64,000 bases of DNA from Hippea sp. KM1 (GCF_000526195.1 NZ_JAFP01000001.1:842001-906000); one strand, 5' to 3'. Numbered from the stretch's first letter, positions 26,275 through 34,854 are shown. The notes: generated from the sequence alone by a model not told the origin. A program made the numbers and translations.

Positions 26275-26477
26275 TGAGAAGGATAGTTGTCTGGTTTGTG
26301 GGTTTTTTGCTGTTGGGCTTGCCTTTGTATTCGTGCACACCGCTGCTTGTGGGTGGTGCTGCCGCTGGTGGGGCTTATGCGGGTTATAAGTTTGCCGAGG
26401 AGGGTTATAGGATTAACATAACCAAACCTGTTAAGGGTAAAAAGGTCGAAGACAACGCATCAGAGAGCAAGGAATAA
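26271..26477 (+). CDS. Small lipoprotein
   Basis: A 68-residue (or 67 if the second ATG at 26274 is used, which is better spaced from GGAGGG) protein with a lipobox at LYSC (Cys22). A Gly/Ala-rich segment VGGAAAGGAYAGYKFAEEG follows, then a charged tail. Glycine-rich short lipoproteins of this type occur next to envelope genes, but no function is known. Lipidation and outer-envelope location are inferred from the lipobox. It directly abuts the next gene. Confidence 0.75.
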   Translation: MMRRIVVWFVGFLLLGLPLYSCTPLLVGGAAAGGAYAGYKFAEEGYRINITKPVKGKKVEDNASESKE

Positions 26478-26987
26478 ATGGGTTCTATAACAAATCTCAT
26501 CTTAAAACTCCAGAAATCCCGATTTGCAAGACGGTTCCAGTATGAGCCGTATATTATAAAGTCCGTCGAATACATAGAGCCTAAGAAGGGGGAGAGCCTG
26601 TTTGTCGTCTATAGAGAGGTGGATTACTTTAAGTCTTTAGCGGTTGAGTTTATGGATAAGGACGATTACTTCTCCTGGAATGTGGAAGAGGCCTTCTTGC
26701 AACCACCGCAAAAGGTCGATAAGGTTGTCTTCTTCATAAGCACATACTATATGAAAAAGGACGATATAGATAGGGTTATTGATTATCTTAAGGATGATGG
26801 GTATATATATTGCGTGTGTTATCTGTCTGGGAGCGTGTTTTTTGAGACCACGCTGAGGATTACAGACAAAAACGCCTTTGGTGGCCTGAATAGGGAGATG
26901 GATCTATTTGAAGGGGTGGAGGTTGTTGAAGAGGTGGAATTTAAGAAACAGCACATAAGGATAGTAAAGATGAGGAGAGCGCAATGA
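26478..26987 (+). CDS. Unknown 169-residue protein
   Basis: I do not recognise this protein. It has no signal peptide or membrane helix. It alternates short beta strands with charged helices (FVVYREVDYF, KVVFFISTYYMKKDD, YIYCVCYLSGSVFFETTLRITD), suggesting a compact alpha/beta fold. The start codon follows the lipoprotein stop directly, with AAGGA upstream. It overlaps pfkA by 4 bases, so it is probably cotranscribed with phosphofructokinase. Confidence 0.68.
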   Translation: MGSITNLILKLQKSRFARRFQYEPYIIKSVEYIEPKKGESLFVVYREVDYFKSLAVEFMDKDDYFSWNVEEAFLQPPQKVDKVVFFISTYYMKKDDIDRVIDYLKDDGYIYCVCYLSGSVFFETTLRITDKNAFGGLNREMDLFEGVEVVEEVEFKKQHIRIVKMRRAQ

Positions 26988-27940
26988 GGGTGGCCATATT
27001 TACATCAGGCGGTGATGCTGCCGGCATGAATCCGGCGCTTAAGGCCTTTGTGGAGCTATCCATACAGAAGGGTTGGGAGCCGTATTTTATCTATGACGGG
27101 CTTGAGGGCTTGATCGATGGAAGGATAAAGAAGGCGACATACAGGGATGTTGGCGGCATCCTCCACAAAGGCGGCACGATTATCAGGTCTTCCAGGTCAA
27201 AGAGGTTTTACGATTACGGCTTTAGAAAGAAGGCCTTTGAGAATCTCAAGGCGGCCAACATAGAGAGGCTTATCGTGCTTGGTGGTGATGGCTCGTTCAG
27301 GGCTATGGATGTTTTTTATAACGAGTTTGGCATAAACTTTGCCGGCATACCCGTCACCATCGATAACGACATATACGGAACCGATTACTGTTTGGGCGTT
27401 GATACGGCCTTGAATGTTATAAGGACGCTTCTTGACAACATAAGGGATACTGCATCCTCGTTTGGCAGGGCATTTGTGGTTGAGACGATGGGCAGGGAGT
27501 GCGGTTATCTGGCCCTGGTGAGTGCCATTACAAGCGGAGCCGAGATCTGCGTAATACCCGAGATGGAGGTGGATTTCCCATCGATAAAGAAAAGGTTATC
27601 TGAACAGATAAAAGCCGGCAGGGGCTATGTGTTGGCCGTTGTTGCCGAAGGTGCTTCTAAAACGCAGGAGGTTGCTGATTTTTTAAAGAACGAGCTTGGA
27701 ATGGAGACAAGGATAACAACATTTGGCCATGTGCAGAGGGGTGGAAATCCGACGGTCTTTGATAGATTGATGGCCTATAAGTTTGTTGAGTTTGCTTTGG
27801 AGAACCTAAACAGCGATATACACCACATGGTCGGCTTTAAGGATGAGTCGTTTTACCTGTTATCTATCGATGATGTGGTGTCTCATAAATACACAATAAA
27901 CCCATTCTTACTGCAGTTGGGCGAAAGGATGACCCGGTAA
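26984..27940 (+). CDS. pfkA: 6-phosphofructokinase (group A)
   Basis: A 318-residue enzyme phosphorylating fructose 6-phosphate at C1. Motifs are TSGGDAAGMNPALKAF (about residues 7-22), GGTIIRSSRSKRF, LGGDGSFRAMDVF (about 98-110) and TIDNDIYGTDYCLGVDTAL containing the catalytic Asp. VETMGRECGYLAL and GHVQRGGNPTVFDRLMAYKF follow. The Gly after Asp in GGDGS points to ATP use. However, the residue before TIDND is Val where ATP enzymes usually have Gly and pyrophosphate enzymes Lys, so phosphoryl-donor preference is not certain. The motif GGDAAGMN, where most family members have GGDAPGMN, is a second small departure. Length is normal. Confidence 0.92.
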   Translation: MRVAIFTSGGDAAGMNPALKAFVELSIQKGWEPYFIYDGLEGLIDGRIKKATYRDVGGILHKGGTIIRSSRSKRFYDYGFRKKAFENLKAANIERLIVLGGDGSFRAMDVFYNEFGINFAGIPVTIDNDIYGTDYCLGVDTALNVIRTLLDNIRDTASSFGRAFVVETMGRECGYLALVSAITSGAEICVIPEMEVDFPSIKKRLSEQIKAGRGYVLAVVAEGASKTQEVADFLKNELGMETRITTFGHVQRGGNPTVFDRLMAYKFVEFALENLNSDIHHMVGFKDESFYLLSIDDVVSHKYTINPFLLQLGERMTR

Positions 27941-27943
27941 TTA

Positions 27944-27971
27944 TTTACAAAGTTAAGCTATTTGTTATAAT
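27944..27971 (+). promoter_or_regulatory. Sigma-70-type promoter of the por operon
   Basis: TTTACA (27944-27949) and a perfect TATAAT (27966-27971) are separated by 16 bases. Transcription should start near 27978, giving a leader of about 23 bases with GAAGGGGTG before the porG ATG. The -10 box lies within a perfect palindrome. Confidence 0.75.
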
Positions 27972-27977
27972 AACAAA
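27961..27977. promoter_or_regulatory. Palindromic operator candidate on the por -10 box
   Basis: TTTGTTAT-A-ATAACAAA is a perfect inverted repeat of 8-base arms around a single central base and covers the -10 box. A dimeric repressor binding here would block the promoter. The TTGTTA half-site resembles that of redox-sensing Rex operators, but the spacing is shorter than the usual Rex site. Confidence 0.55.
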
Positions 27978-28000
27978 ACTTTTTTGAAGGGGTGTTGTAG

Positions 28001-28540
28001 ATGAAGGAGATTGGTTTGCACGGCAGGGGAGGCCAGGGCGTGGTAATGGCCGGTGATCTTCTTGCCAATATATACTTTTTGGAGGGGTATAATGTTCAGT
28101 TTATGCCTTCATACGGCGCAGAAAGAAGGGGCTCTCCTTCGAATGCCTATGTTAGGATAGACAAAGAGAGGAAGATTCTGACCCGATACTCCATAACGAT
28201 GCCCGATGCCGTTGTGGTCTTTAACCTTACACTGCTTTCCAATGTTGCCTTAAAGGAGGGCGGCCTGGCCTTGATTAATACAGCAGAAGGGATAGACAAA
28301 AAAGCGGATGCCAATGCAAGGGTGTTTGTGGTTGATGCCAATAGCATAGCGCTTGAAAGTGGTCTTGGCACACCCGCTATGCCACTTGTCAACACGGCCC
28401 TGCTTGGTGCTTACTGCAAGGCCTCGGGTGAGTTTTCGTTTGATACACTGAAGAGGGTTTATGAGGATAAAATGGGCAAAAGGGCCCGTTTTAATATAGA
28501 AGCTGCAGAAAAAGCCTATGAAAGTGTGAGGGAGATATGA
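28001..28540 (+). CDS. porG: Pyruvate:ferredoxin oxidoreductase, gamma subunit
   Basis: A 179-residue subunit of the 2-oxoacid:ferredoxin oxidoreductase. The family signature GLHGRGGQGVVMAGDLLA lies at residues 5-22. MPSYGAERRGSPSNAYVRI follows at about 35-53. The rest matches the gamma domain (TPAMPLVNTALLGAYCKA). With the following alpha and beta genes it would form the enzyme that reversibly couples pyruvate, CoA and ferredoxin to acetyl-CoA and CO2. It is first in the operon behind a clear promoter. No delta (2[4Fe-4S]) gene lies between gamma and alpha. Overlap with porA is 4 bases. Confidence 0.93.
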   Translation: MKEIGLHGRGGQGVVMAGDLLANIYFLEGYNVQFMPSYGAERRGSPSNAYVRIDKERKILTRYSITMPDAVVVFNLTLLSNVALKEGGLALINTAEGIDKKADANARVFVVDANSIALESGLGTPAMPLVNTALLGAYCKASGEFSFDTLKRVYEDKMGKRARFNIEAAEKAYESVREI

Positions 28541-29673
28541 AAAAGCTGGTTTTAGGTGGAAACGATGCGGTTGCTTATGCAGTAAAGCAGAGCAAGGTGG
28601 ATGTTGTAAGTGCATACCCCATAACACCGCAGACATCCATAATAGAGAAGGTGGCATCATTCATAGCAAGCGGTGAGATTAATACCAAGTTTATAAGGGT
28701 TGAGAGTGAGCATTCGGCAATGGCTGCAGCGATGGGTGCATCCGCTTCGGGCAGCAGGGTGTTTACGGCCACAAGCGCCCAGGGCTTGCTTTTAATGCAT
28801 GAGGTTTTGCATTGGGCGGCTGGTGCTAACCTTCCCATTGTTATGGCCAACGCCAACAGGGCTGTGGCTCCCCCCTGGAGCATATGGGCTGAGCAGACCG
28901 ATTCGCTATCCCAGAGGGATACGGGCTGGATTCAGCTGTATGCCTCCAACTCCCAGGAGGTCTATGACCTTGTGTTTATTGCATTTAGGCTTGCTGAGTC
29001 CTCTTTGACCCCTGTAATGATATGTATGGATGGATTCTTGCTGACCCATACGAAGGAGCCTGTGGAGGTTTTTGATAACGAAATAGACGAATTTATATCG
29101 TATAAGCCCGAAAGGGAGATACTCGATGTTGATAATCCAAAGGCATTTGGCGCTTTAGCATTTCCCAAGGATTACATGCCCATAAGACTGAAACAGCATG
29201 AAAGAATATTGGGCTCTATAGATAAATTTAAATCGATCGCAGAGGAGTTTGGCTCAATCTCAAACAGGTATTACAAACCCGTCTATCAATACGGCGATGA
29301 GAATGCCAAGCTTGCCATTGTGGTTTCTGGCTCTATAGCAGAGACGGCGCATCTGTCTGTCGATGCCCTGAACAAGGAGGGGATACCCTCAAAGCTTGTT
29401 AAGATGACGATGTTTAGGCCGTTTCCCAAAGAGGATCTAAAAGAGGCCTTTGAGGGTGTGGATAAAATCGTTGTTTTTGACAGAAACATCTCCATGGGTA
29501 AGGGTGGAATATTTAAGGATGAGATAGTTGGAGCGCTTGGTTTGGATAATGTAATAGGTGTGGTTTGCGGCCTTGGCGGATACGATGTCAACGATGTTGA
29601 CATCAAGGAGGCAGCAAAAGCTGTATTTGAAGGTAAGATAAAACAAGACACTATCCTGTGGGGTGAAAGATGA
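28537..29673 (+). CDS. porA: Pyruvate:ferredoxin oxidoreductase, alpha subunit
   Basis: A 378-residue alpha subunit. The N-terminal pyrimidine domain has GNDAVAYAVKQSKVDVVSAYPITPQT (about residues 8-33; key AYPITPQT), RVESEHSAMAAAMGASASG and TSAQGLLLMHEVLHWAAG. ANRAVAPPWSIWAEQTDSLSQRDTGW lies around 105-130; key residues NRAVAPPW and the SQRDTGW motif distinguish pyruvate-type from 2-oxoglutarate-type enzymes. The transketolase C-domain-like region follows. The 4-base overlaps with porG and porB indicate one translation unit. POR assignment rather than KOR rests on these motifs. Confidence 0.92.
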   Translation: MKKLVLGGNDAVAYAVKQSKVDVVSAYPITPQTSIIEKVASFIASGEINTKFIRVESEHSAMAAAMGASASGSRVFTATSAQGLLLMHEVLHWAAGANLPIVMANANRAVAPPWSIWAEQTDSLSQRDTGWIQLYASNSQEVYDLVFIAFRLAESSLTPVMICMDGFLLTHTKEPVEVFDNEIDEFISYKPEREILDVDNPKAFGALAFPKDYMPIRLKQHERILGSIDKFKSIAEEFGSISNRYYKPVYQYGDENAKLAIVVSGSIAETAHLSVDALNKEGIPSKLVKMTMFRPFPKEDLKEAFEGVDKIVVFDRNISMGKGGIFKDEIVGALGLDNVIGVVCGLGGYDVNDVDIKEAAKAVFEGKIKQDTILWGER

Positions 29674-30542
29674 TAATACCAACAGAAGAGATAATGCAGA
29701 CCAACCACCTGGCGTGTCCGGGGTGTGGTGCTGCTTTGGCTATGAGATATGCCTTGAAGGCTTTGGGCAGAAAGACCATTGTTGTGATTCCCGCCTGTTG
29801 CTGGACGGTTATAAACGGTCCGTGGGGTAAGAATTACGCCGGTGTGCCTGTATTCCATACGGCATTTGAGACAACCGCAGCCGTTGCAGCCGGCATAAGG
29901 ACATCGCTTGCAGCCCAGGGTAAGGATGATATCACTGTTATGGGTTGGGCTGGCGATGGCGGCACATTCGATATAGGATTGCAGGCCCTAAGCGGTGCGG
30001 CAGAGAGAAACGACGACATCATCTATGTCTGTTATGATAACGAGGCTTACATGAATACAGGCATTCAGAGGAGTTCTGCAACGCCTGTTGGTGCAGAGAC
30101 GACCACAACACCGGCTCCGCTTTTGAAGGATAGACCTAAGAAGGATTTAATGGAGATCGTTGCAGCACACTCCGTTCCTTACATAGCATCGGCCACAATA
30201 GCCTATCCGACGGATTTTATAAAGAAGTTTGAAAAGGCCAAGAGCAAGAGGGGCTTTAAGCTTATTCACATCTTTAGCCCATGTCCGCCCGGGCATAAGT
30301 TTGCGGAGAACAAGACCATAGATGTCTCAAAGCTGGCCGTTGAGACCGGCATCTTCCCCCTTTATGAGATAGAGGATGGTATCTATAAGATAAACAAGAA
30401 GCCCAAGTTCAGGCCTGTTGAGGAGTATTTGAGCCTTCAGGGTAGGTTTAAGAACATGTCAAAGGAGCAGATAAGGTCGATTGAGGAGGCAATCCAGATA
30501 AAGTGGCAGAGGCTTAACGCCAAGGCTGAATACCTCAAATAA
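29670..30542 (+). CDS. porB: Pyruvate:ferredoxin oxidoreductase, beta subunit
   Basis: A 290-residue thiamine-pyrophosphate and iron-sulfur subunit. CPGCGAAL near the N-terminus and the later ACCW and SPCPPGH cysteines can ligate the proximal [4Fe-4S] cluster. The TPP-binding motif GDGGTFDIGLQAL with YDNEAYMNTGIQRSSATP (about residues 93-140) is typical of POR beta. C-terminal residues bind CoA in homologues. It ends the por operon; a small protein gene follows 13 bases later with its own GGAGG site and may be read through. Confidence 0.93.
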   Translation: MIIPTEEIMQTNHLACPGCGAALAMRYALKALGRKTIVVIPACCWTVINGPWGKNYAGVPVFHTAFETTAAVAAGIRTSLAAQGKDDITVMGWAGDGGTFDIGLQALSGAAERNDDIIYVCYDNEAYMNTGIQRSSATPVGAETTTTPAPLLKDRPKKDLMEIVAAHSVPYIASATIAYPTDFIKKFEKAKSKRGFKLIHIFSPCPPGHKFAENKTIDVSKLAVETGIFPLYEIEDGIYKINKKPKFRPVEEYLSLQGRFKNMSKEQIRSIEEAIQIKWQRLNAKAEYLK

Positions 30543-30555
30543 ACTGGAGGATTAG

Positions 30556-30855
30556 GTGAGTTTTGAGATAGATATTATCATCGATAGAAAGCGCAGGTGG
30601 AACTTAAAGGAGATGTTGATAGAGGAGGGGTTTTCCTTTAAGGAGTGGTTTGTTGAATTCACAAACGACCGCTCCATAATAAGTTTTGAAATCAACAAGA
30701 CCCAGGAAGAGGTGCTAAAGAGGTTGTTTGAGTTTTTAAAGGATGCCCCGACAGGCACAAGGATAATACTGCCCAACGGGACAAAGGTTAATCCGTTTAA
30801 GGACGATTTTGAGAGGTTCTATCGGCTGGTTTGTGAATACCTTGTCAAGGAGTAG
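30556..30855 (+). CDS. Small unknown protein
   Basis: A 99-residue acidic protein starting at GTG with TGGAGGA just upstream. No membrane helix, signal or recognised domain. It alternates EIDIIIDRKRRWNLKEMLIEE, FVEFTNDRSIISFEI and ILPNGTKVNPF, compatible with a small alpha/beta fold. It sits two bases before the Lon-like protease gene, which may indicate an accessory or adaptor role, but this is only context. Confidence 0.65.
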   Translation: MSFEIDIIIDRKRRWNLKEMLIEEGFSFKEWFVEFTNDRSIISFEINKTQEEVLKRLFEFLKDAPTGTRIILPNGTKVNPFKDDFERFYRLVCEYLVKE

Positions 30856-30857
30856 CT

Positions 30858-33209
30858 ATGGCCATACGCAAGCTTAATTACGATGATGTGAAGGTGGAAT
30901 TCGATTTTGATGTTGAGAATATAGATAGTGATGGTTTTTTGGTATATCAGAAGAGGATTGAGCTGGCCTTAGAAAAGCTCAGCAGTATAGCAAGCTTTGA
31001 CCACAATCTTTACATATCGGGTGAACTGTCAAGGGACGATAAATACACAGTTATAGAGATGCTTAACAGGTTTGCCCAAAACAGCAAGACCCAACTTTAC
31101 GATTACTGCTATGTCAATAACTTCAAAAACCCCAAAGAGCCGAAGATCATCAAACTCAAACCGTCGCAGGGCAAGGAATTTGTAAAGTGTATGGATGATC
31201 TGGTCGATTACCTCATAAAGAGCGTGCCGAGGATATTCGACAGCAAGGAGTATGAGGAGAAGGTTCAGGATGTTATAAGGCATTACGATGAGATAAACAA
31301 AAAACTCTATGAGGATTTGCAAAAGAAGGCCAATGAGCTGGATTTTACCGTAAAATTCTCCCAGATGGGCATAGTTGTAAACCCCGTAATTGCAGGAAGG
31401 ATCATCACAGAAAGGGAGTATGCCGGTCTGTCGGATGATATAAAAAAAAGCATAGAAGAGAAGCGGAAGGAATTAGAAAAGCATATAGACGAGTTTTTAG
31501 ATAAGACAAAGGAGCTTGAGAAGGAAAAGCAGGAAAAGCTCAAAAAGATCAACGATGAGATGTCTCTGTTTGTTGTATCGCCCAAGATAGACGAGATTAG
31601 AAACAAATTCAAGGACAACCCGGATATTGAGGAGTATTTAGATGAGGTTGAGGATTACACGCTGAAAAACATATCCATATTCCTGCCTCAGAAGAATCAG
31701 CAGTTTCCCTTCTTCAATATGCCCATGAAATACACCGAATACAAGGTTAATCTGTTTGTGGATAACAGTCAGACCAGGGATGTGCCTGTGGTGTATGAGG
31801 AGAATCCGACATATTACAATGTATTCGGCAAGCTGGAGAAGCAGGCCTATTTTGGTGCGTTCATAACGGACTTTACCCACATAATATCCGGTTCGATCCA
31901 TAAGGCCAACGGCGGCTATCTTCTGCTTGATGCCTTTAGTGTTTTGGTTAATCCCGGTGTGTGGGATACGCTGAAGAAGGCTCTATTATCTAAAAAGAGC
32001 GTGATTGAGGAGTGGAGCGAGAAATACGGCATAATAGCCTCTGAGACCCTAAAGCCCGAACCTATAGACTTAGACATAAAGGTTGTGCTGTTTGGGCCTG
32101 AATACATTTACGATATACTGTTTAGCTATGATGAGGAGTTTAAGAAGCTATTTAAAATAAAGACCAATTTTGACTATTCCATACCCAAGGAGAAAAACAT
32201 AGCGGCTAAATATGCAGCCAAGATCATAGAATATTGCAAGAAAAACAACCTAAAGATACCCTCAAAAGAGGGGTTTGAGGCGCTATTTAAGTATTCATCC
32301 AGGATTGTGGAGGATAGAAAGAGGCTGTGGGCATATACAGACGATGTTTTGGATATTGTTAGGGAAGCCCAGACCTTAAGCAAAAACGACCACTTAGGGT
32401 ATAACGAGATTAAGCTTGCTATAGAGGAGAGGAAGTTTCTAAAGAGCCTGTGGAAGGAAAAGATCTATGAGATGATCCAGAGGGGTCAGATTATCATAGA
32501 CCTAAAGGGTAAGAGGGTTGGCCAGATAAACGGGCTCTCCGTTTTGGATTTGGGTGATTTCTCCTTCGGAAGACCCAACAAGATAGTGGCAAGGACATAC
32601 TTAGGCAAGGAGGGCGTTGTTAGTGTTGAGAGGGAGAGTAAGCTCTCAGGCAGGATCTTCGATAAATCCTCGTTCATAATAACAGGTTATATCAACGGCA
32701 CATACGGTTTTAACAAGACATTGAGCTTTTCTGCAACCCTCTCATTTGAGCAGTCCTATTCCATGATAGATGGGGATAGTGCATCTGTTGCAGAGGTGTT
32801 GGCCGTTTTGTCCGCCCTGTCCGGTGTTGAGCTTAAGCAGAATTTGGCCATTACAGGCTCGATGGATCAAAACGGCACGGTGCAGCCGATTGGCGGTGTA
32901 AATGAGAAGGTTGAGGGCTTTTATGAGGTCTGCAAGATAACGGGCAATCTTGAGGGTGCTGGCGTGGTTATACCGTCTAAGAACTTAGATAATTTGGTGC
33001 TGGACGATGAGGTTGAGGATGCTATCAAGAAGGGCATCTTCCATCTCTATGCCATAGATACGATTGACGATGCCATAGAGATATTCACCGACTTAAAGGC
33101 CGGCAAAAGGGTAAATAACGGATTTGAGAAGGGGAGTTTCCACTATTTGGTGGATAGAAAACTCAAAAGAATCAACGATATGTTGAGAAGGGAAAATCAG
33201 GAAGAATGA
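30858..33209 (+). CDS. Lon-like serine protease (AAA_32/LonC-type) with degenerate P-loop
   Basis: A 783-residue protein of the Lon-like protease group that lacks the Lon N-terminal substrate domain. The C-terminal protease domain is complete: catalytic Ser641 in GDSAS and Lys684 in GGVNEKVEG, 43 residues apart as in Lon. The N-terminal domain has the AAA_32-type layout with a long inserted coiled coil (about residues 145-240, rich in K/E). Where a Walker A motif should stand, the sequence reads YISGELSRDDKYTVIEML, without G-x-G-K-T/S. The Walker B region reads GGYLLLDAFSVL, also lacking the second acidic residue. ATP-independent or weakly ATP-dependent proteolysis, as reported for some LonC proteins, is therefore likely. 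It overlaps aroC by 4 bases. Confidence 0.88.
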   Translation: MAIRKLNYDDVKVEFDFDVENIDSDGFLVYQKRIELALEKLSSIASFDHNLYISGELSRDDKYTVIEMLNRFAQNSKTQLYDYCYVNNFKNPKEPKIIKLKPSQGKEFVKCMDDLVDYLIKSVPRIFDSKEYEEKVQDVIRHYDEINKKLYEDLQKKANELDFTVKFSQMGIVVNPVIAGRIITEREYAGLSDDIKKSIEEKRKELEKHIDEFLDKTKELEKEKQEKLKKINDEMSLFVVSPKIDEIRNKFKDNPDIEEYLDEVEDYTLKNISIFLPQKNQQFPFFNMPMKYTEYKVNLFVDNSQTRDVPVVYEENPTYYNVFGKLEKQAYFGAFITDFTHIISGSIHKANGGYLLLDAFSVLVNPGVWDTLKKALLSKKSVIEEWSEKYGIIASETLKPEPIDLDIKVVLFGPEYIYDILFSYDEEFKKLFKIKTNFDYSIPKEKNIAAKYAAKIIEYCKKNNLKIPSKEGFEALFKYSSRIVEDRKRLWAYTDDVLDIVREAQTLSKNDHLGYNEIKLAIEERKFLKSLWKEKIYEMIQRGQIIIDLKGKRVGQINGLSVLDLGDFSFGRPNKIVARTYLGKEGVVSVERESKLSGRIFDKSSFIITGYINGTYGFNKTLSFSATLSFEQSYSMIDGDSASVAEVLAVLSALSGVELKQNLAITGSMDQNGTVQPIGGVNEKVEGFYEVCKITGNLEGAGVVIPSKNLDNLVLDDEVEDAIKKGIFHLYAIDTIDDAIEIFTDLKAGKRVNNGFEKGSFHYLVDRKLKRINDMLRRENQEE

Positions 33210-34357
33210 TACGGTTTCTTGATGGTGGTGAATCCCACGGTAAGGCACTGGTTGCCATTATTGAGGGATTCCCGGCCGGTTTCAATATAGATGAAAACTA
33301 TATAAACAAACGGCTTCTGTTGAGGCAGTCCGGCTATGGCAGGGGCGGCAGGCAGAAGATAGAAAAGGATAGGGTTGAGTTTATAAGCGGTGTCAGATTT
33401 GGTCAAACCATAGGCTCGCCCATAACCATGGTTATATACAACAGGGATTTTGAGAATTGGAAAGATGTAATGAGTCCCCTTGGCAGGCCAACAGACCAGA
33501 AGAGGGTGTCAAGGCCGCGGCCGGGTCATGCCGATTTGGTGGGTTATCTTAAATACAACCGCAGCGATATTCGTGATGTGCTGGAGCGCTCAAGCGCCAG
33601 GGAGACGGCGATCAGGGTTGCGGTTGGTGCGCTGTGCGAGGCGGCACTTGAAGAGATAGGCGTCAATATGTTTGCCTTTGTCAGGTCTATTGGAAGGGTT
33701 AGGCTAAGCGATGTTGATTACAACGACGATAACCTGATAGATAAGATAGAAAAATCTCCGGTGTTCTGCCCCGATGAGAGAACAACAGACCTGATGATAG
33801 CAGAGATAGAAAAGGCCAAGGCCGAGGGTGATAGCATAGGCGGCAGTGTTGAGGTGGTTGCAAGGGGTGTGGTTTGCGGTCTTGGCAGCTATTCGTTTTA
33901 CGATAGGAGATTGGATGCAAGGATAGCCTCCTGTCTTGTTGGTATTCAGGCCGTTAAGGCCGTTGAGATTGGTGATGGCTTTGAGAATGCATCTAAATTC
34001 GGCAGTGAGGTTCATGACGAGATCGTCTATGAGGATGGATATAGGAGGCTAACCAACAGGGCAGGCGGCATAGAAGGCGGTATGTCCAACGGGGAGGACA
34101 TCATCGTCAGGGCCTATATGAAGCCGATACCCACACTTAAAAAGGGGCTTAGGTCTGTTGATATCGATACACATAAGGAGGAATTGTCGGCATTTGAAAG
34201 AAGCGATGTCTGCGCAGTTCCCGCCTTGAGCATTGTGGCCAAATCTGCCGTTGCCTTTGAGATATTTAAGGCCTATCTGGAAAAATTTGGTTCGGATACG
34301 ATGGATGAGCTAAAGGAAAGGGTTGCTGCATATAAGTCGTATCTAATAAAGAAATGA
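33206..34357 (+). CDS. aroC: Chorismate synthase
   Basis: A 383-residue FMN-dependent enzyme performing the last shikimate step, 1,4-elimination of phosphate from EPSP to chorismate. Motifs are GESHGKALVAIIEG (about residues 8-21), RQSGYGRGGRQKIEKD, SRPRPGHADLVGYLKY and ERSSARETA with conserved Arg and Ser residues of the FMN site. RAGGIEGGMSNGEDI and the C-terminal VPALSIVAKSAVAFEI region complete it. Length is normal. It is coupled by 4-base overlaps to the Lon-like protease gene and to aroK. Confidence 0.97.
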   Translation: MIRFLDGGESHGKALVAIIEGFPAGFNIDENYINKRLLLRQSGYGRGGRQKIEKDRVEFISGVRFGQTIGSPITMVIYNRDFENWKDVMSPLGRPTDQKRVSRPRPGHADLVGYLKYNRSDIRDVLERSSARETAIRVAVGALCEAALEEIGVNMFAFVRSIGRVRLSDVDYNDDNLIDKIEKSPVFCPDERTTDLMIAEIEKAKAEGDSIGGSVEVVARGVVCGLGSYSFYDRRLDARIASCLVGIQAVKAVEIGDGFENASKFGSEVHDEIVYEDGYRRLTNRAGGIEGGMSNGEDIIVRAYMKPIPTLKKGLRSVDIDTHKEELSAFERSDVCAVPALSIVAKSAVAFEIFKAYLEKFGSDTMDELKERVAAYKSYLIKK

Positions 34358-34854
34358 ATATAATCCTTGTTGGCTTTATGGGCAGTGGTAAGACAACCAT
34401 TGCTAGGATACTCAGCAGGAGGCATTCCCTTAGGTTTATAGACACCGATAAGCTGATAGAGAGGAAAGAGGGGTTGACTATACCGGAAATTTTCGATAAA
34501 AAGGGTGAGAATTACTTTAGAGAGATAGAAAAGCAACTGATCCAGGAGCAACTTAAGTATTGTGATAATTGTGTGATTGCCACAGGCGGCGGGATGCCCT
34601 GTTTTTTTAACAATATGGATCGGTTGAAATCGATAGGGTGGGTGGTTTATCTGAAGACGAGCTTTGAGGTTAGCAAAAAGAGAGCGATGCTATCTAAGGA
34701 TAGGCCGCTGTTTAAGAATGAAAAGAGGGCAAAAGATTTGTATGATAAAAGGGTTGGTTGTTATAAGAAGGCTCATTTTATAGTGGATGCGGATAAAGAT
34801 AAAGACATCACCGTTGCCGAGATTGAAAAAAAACTGTTTGGAGAAGGGCTATGA
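34354..34854 (+). CDS. aroK: Shikimate kinase
   Basis: A 166-residue kinase phosphorylating shikimate at O3. Walker A is GFMGSGKTT (residues 7-15). DTDKLIERKEG (about 31-41) is the shikimate-binding DxD, followed by FRxIE and CVIATGGGMPCF (about 73-84). The lid segment and KDRPLF follow. Typical length. Two shikimate steps are encoded side by side; the gene overlaps both neighbours by 4 bases. Confidence 0.96.
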   Translation: MNIILVGFMGSGKTTIARILSRRHSLRFIDTDKLIERKEGLTIPEIFDKKGENYFREIEKQLIQEQLKYCDNCVIATGGGMPCFFNNMDRLKSIGWVVYLKTSFEVSKKRAMLSKDRPLFKNEKRAKDLYDKRVGCYKKAHFIVDADKDKDITVAEIEKKLFGEGL

